Positions 51,492 to 51,760 of a stretch of 51,760 nt of DNA are shown piece by piece (within the stretch, counting starts at the first letter, position 1; each line of letters opens with the position of its first letter). This stretch comes from JAWKTT01 sp041398965 (GTDB lineage Bacteria > Planctomycetota > Planctomycetia > Planctomycetales > Planctomycetaceae), in the NCBI GenBank assembly GCA_041398965.1, contig JAWKTT010000032.1:1-51760 (forward strand). Reading direction: 5' to 3'. Below the pieces are notes generated by a model. That model worked only from the letters and a program-made list of their open reading frames with translations, ran no database searches and was not told the origin of the DNA. Both the position numbers and the translations under genes were made by a program.

Positions 51492-51760
51492 ATGGCGGAC
51501 TTCAAGGTTACGCAGCTTGACCCAGATACAAACTTCAAGGAGTTGGCTTACTGGGATGTGGTCATTATCGGAGCCGGTCCGGCGGGGTTGGCGGCGAGTC
51601 TGACGACGGCTCATCGTGGGTTGACGACGCTCGTCATCGAGGCGAAGGGGGAACCGGGCGGGCAACCGCAGTTCTTGTATGCTGACAAGAAGATTGTCGA
51701 CATCCCCGGCTTCCCCGATGGAATTTCTGGAGAGGAGTTGTCCGAGCGGACCTATCGGCA
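51492..51760 (+). CDS. FAD-dependent oxidoreductase, thioredoxin-reductase-like (5' part)
   Basis: The first 89 residues of a flavoprotein cut by the window end. The FAD-binding Rossmann motif VVIIGAGPAGLAASLTTAHRG (starting near residue 23) is followed by the ribose-binding acidic residue in LVIEAKGEPGGQP and by DIPGFPDGISGEELSERTYRQ. The E-KGEPGGQP and DIPGFP pattern matches thioredoxin-reductase-like enzymes and ferredoxin-NADP+ reductase type 2; without the C-terminal half (CxxC or its absence) these cannot be separated. The ATG at 51492 follows a weak GGGAAC. Confidence 0.85.
   Translation, partial: MADFKVTQLDPDTNFKELAYWDVVIIGAGPAGLAASLTTAHRGLTTLVIEAKGEPGGQPQFLYADKKIVDIPGFPDGISGEELSERTYR

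Overview
The window looks like a chromosomal segment of a planctomycete (order Planctomycetales). The reasons are an LEPR-XLL-type N-terminal motif (LEDRVLLSA) on a giant surface protein, a sulfatase coupled to a Tat-exported DUF1501 protein, a Tat-exported PhoD-like protein, GC-rich coding sequence with bulky intergenic palindromes, and the mixture of housekeeping genes with very long secreted-protein genes. This taxonomic placement is inference from gene content.

Layout. 1-363: 3' end of pheS (+), followed by a 17-bp tandem repeat. 468-2891 (-): membrane PAS-GGDEF-HD signalling protein with a degenerate HD-GYP site. 3062-32420 (-): the dominating object, about 29.4 kb of repetitive coding sequence in two overlapping frames. 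A single extra base in a run of five G (21347-21351) separates them; correcting it gives one protein of about 9,785 residues. It carries DUF4347, three CSLREA/right-handed beta-helix modules, LamG domains, propeller-like repeats, a C-type lectin and a DUF642-like domain nested in a cadherin domain, PKD, NHL, CSPG-like, tandem-95/VCBS and cadherin repeats, and a hydrophobic C-terminal segment with an acidic tail. It is probably a cell-surface or extracellular adhesin.

32951-39516 is mostly minus-strand housekeeping: a phospholipid N-methyltransferase-like protein; a membrane protein translationally coupled to a HAD phosphatase (TGATG overlap); then, after a plus-strand Cys-motif membrane protein, a family-4 uracil-DNA glycosylase, sigma-54 (rpoN) and recR. 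39984-41190 holds a decayed IS110-family transposase and 41191-42065 a palindrome-rich intergenic region.

42066-51760 is plus strand: a hybrid histidine kinase with two receiver domains and an HPt domain, a Sec-exported sulfatase overlapping a DUF1501 gene by ATGA, a PhoD-like phosphatase with an N-terminal jelly-roll-like domain, a strong hairpin, and the start of a thioredoxin-reductase-like flavoprotein cut by the window end.

Functional reading: the sulfatase, DUF1501 and PhoD genes fit degradation of sulfated polysaccharide and phosphoester scavenging. The giant protein and the adjacent c-di-GMP-type protein fit surface attachment, though a link between these two is only inferred from position. 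The most notable object is the giant gene and its frameshift.
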